Below, in pieces: positions 62,422 to 64,000 of a stretch of 64,000 bases of DNA (position 1 is its first letter; the number at the start of each line of letters is the position of its first letter). The position numbers and the translations under genes are program-made. The stretch is from Engraulis encrasicolus (Eukaryota > Chordata > Actinopteri > Clupeiformes > Engraulidae): NCBI RefSeq assembly GCF_034702125.1, contig NC_085872.1, positions 31,445,876-31,509,875 on the forward strand, written 5' to 3'. The notes under the pieces were generated by a model. The model did no database searches and was not told where the DNA came from. It saw only the letters and a list, made by a program, of their open reading frames with translations.

Positions 62422-62961
62422 AGCTGGGCTTACACTGTGCGACTTTTGCCCCAATTTTGCCCCGATTTGGCACTCGCACGACTGTTTGAGAGTCGGGCCG
62501 ATTTCTTGCTCAATCGCAGGTCAATCGTGAGTCTCGCATCGTGCAGTGTACATGGGGTAACGACAAGCGATTTCGCCTCACGATCGTGCAATCGCAGGGT
62601 CGCAAGAAAATCAAAACGGTTTGAAATTCTGGTCGTGGCTCGTGCGTAAATCGCACAGTTAAAGCAGTGCTACGACCCGATTTGACACTTCACATGCACA
62701 AATTAATAGGGCCGTGCGATTCGCTGTTGAGCGCAACCTCATCTCCACCTCAGGTGCCCATGTTCCCTCCTCTGCAGACTGGGGGAACATGCCTGTCGCG
62801 TCGTACGGTGGAAGCATTTCGCTCGCATCCGACTGTCGGCTCATGTAGTGTGAGGACGTGAGTCGTGAGCTGTGAACTTTTAAACAGTGAAATTCCATCG
62901 TGCAGTGTGAGCAGAAGCTTAAGACCCACGAGTGAAAATATAGCACAGTGTATGCCCGGCT
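62422..62961 (+). mobile_element. Harbinger-like MITE, family A copy 3 (540 bp), TAA duplication
   Basis: Same ends as copies 1 and 2, flanked by TAA (62419-62421, 62962-62964). Close in sequence to copy 1, with a small duplication 'gccccaattttgccccgatttgg' near the left end, which is shown here in words only as a repeated GCCCC-A/G-TTT unit. Confidence 0.88.
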
Positions 62962-62964
62962 TAA

Positions 62965-64000
62965 CTAATGGAATATATTTGTAACGTGATTTTCTTTACC
63001 TGCCGGTCCTTATGTAACGGGTGGTTATCCTGAACCTTTATTCTGACGGGGTAACGACACTCCCCTTTCCTTCAGGTGTGTAGCATAAATCATTGCGGTG
63101 GTAGCTAGCTAGCAAAGACGCTGTGTTTTTGATGCTGTCGAGTGTAGCGTGGGCACACCGCTCTCTCTGTCCCTCCGTTTGTGGTTGAGCCACCGTACAG
63201 GAAAGGTATGCGTCCTTCTCGGTTGGTTTATTGCTCTTTTTGGTGCATTGTAATGTACTTAGTTGTTGGTTACTGACACCATTTAACTTAATCGTAGCCC
63301 TGTCCATCGGCGGCTGGCGTGGGGTCGGCTGCTGTTCTGGGATGGTGTGCCGAGCTGGGCAAACTCAAGTGTCGCTGGTGGCGTGTCTCCACTCTGTGTC
63401 CTTAGGGGTTGACTGCTTGCGTGCCGCTTCGAGAGAACCAGAGGTAATGCCGGCATTTTCTGTAAGAGTCTCGACGCTTAGCTCTTGACTTGTGAAGGGA
63501 GTTGTGCATTTCCACAATACACAACTCCTGTTTAATCGATGTATAAATGCCGTGCCTAATGGTAACTTTCTCGTTAAATGTACATAGGAGGAGTTGGTGC
63601 CTTCGACTACACTGATGCAGTGTCACTAGAGAAGGGGGGCATCACTGTTCTTTTCCCAACCTTTTGTTTTGTTTTGTCCGATTGTGTGAGTGATTCATCC
63701 TGTGCAACCTTTTCACTTTGACGTCCAAGACGAAGGGGCTTGTGTAAGTTTCACTCTAACATCCGAGACGAAGGGGCTCGTGTAAGTTTCTACTTAGTAA
63801 CCGCCAAGACGGAGTTTGTGTATATGATTAGGGTATGAACACTGAAGTATTACTGGGAGACGTATCTTAAATCTCAGACTCCTTTTGGAACCTATACTTG
63901 CTGTAGGGGGAGACCAAAGACGTGTGTCTAACAGGCTTGTGTGTGTGTGTGGTGGCCATTACCAATTTTGCCCTTTTGGCAGTTTGTTTTCTTTTGTATA
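62965..64000. other. No gene recognised; short tandem repeat near 63725-63830
   Basis: 'agacgaaggggct(t/c)gtgtaag' occurs at 63730 and 63771, with a third weaker copy 'caagacggagtttgtgta' at 63806. TGTAACGGGTGG at 63013 could be an LTR start, but the window ends before any partner. Confidence 0.4.

Overview
The window is eukaryotic nuclear DNA, almost certainly from a ray-finned (teleost) fish. The evidence is: a multi-exon vertebrate desmosomal gene with GT-AG introns; very long (CA)n tracts; tRNA-derived SINEs with fish-type tails; and a dense set of hAT, PIF/Harbinger, Tc1-like, L2-like and Gypsy-like LTR elements.

Region 1 (1-18.6 kb) holds the 3' part of a desmoplakin gene (dsp) on the + strand. 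Fifteen coding exons can be placed with exact splice sites. They run from inside the plakin domain (spectrin repeats plus SH3), through the coiled-coil rod, to a single last exon with three plakin-repeat domains and the Gly-Ser-Arg tail. About 2,313 codons are present; the first ~400-500 residues lie upstream of the window. The big rod exon contains an in-frame internal donor (AAG|GTAAGA at 13021/13022), which looks like the donor that makes the short-rod isoform DSP II in mammals. The introns carry hAT MITEs with perfect 8-bp target duplications, SINEs, a palindromic Tc1-like element and microsatellites.

Region 2 (18.6-43.6 kb) is a nest of transposons. A decayed hAT transposase gene (BED finger to hAT dimerisation domain, minus strand, about 34.0 down to 23.9 kb) is split by an L2-like LINE (24.6-27.2 kb) and by a non-autonomous LTR element (27.75-33.13 kb) whose internal region has a gag-like ORF and three in-frame minisatellites but no recognisable pol. 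Next to it sits a nearly complete 6.2-kb PIF/Harbinger transposon (34.79-41.02 kb) with matching terminal inverted repeats and a 3-bp target duplication. It encodes a MADF-BESS DNA-binding protein and a DDE transposase, convergently transcribed; a later GC-rich insertion replaced the last few codons of the transposase.

Region 3 (43.6-64 kb) has no ordinary gene. It has a proline-rich ORF interrupted by a 5.3-kb element with hAT-like ends, a decayed ORF of a transposon-associated family, a 7.15-kb fold-back structure bounded by Tc1-like ends and TA dinucleotides, a Harbinger-like MITE family in three copies, and an hAT element sitting in the middle of a SINE with a perfect 8-bp target duplication.

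Only dsp is a confident host gene. The Harbinger pair is the only other gene set that looks largely intact. All calls come from reading the sequence; no database search was possible.
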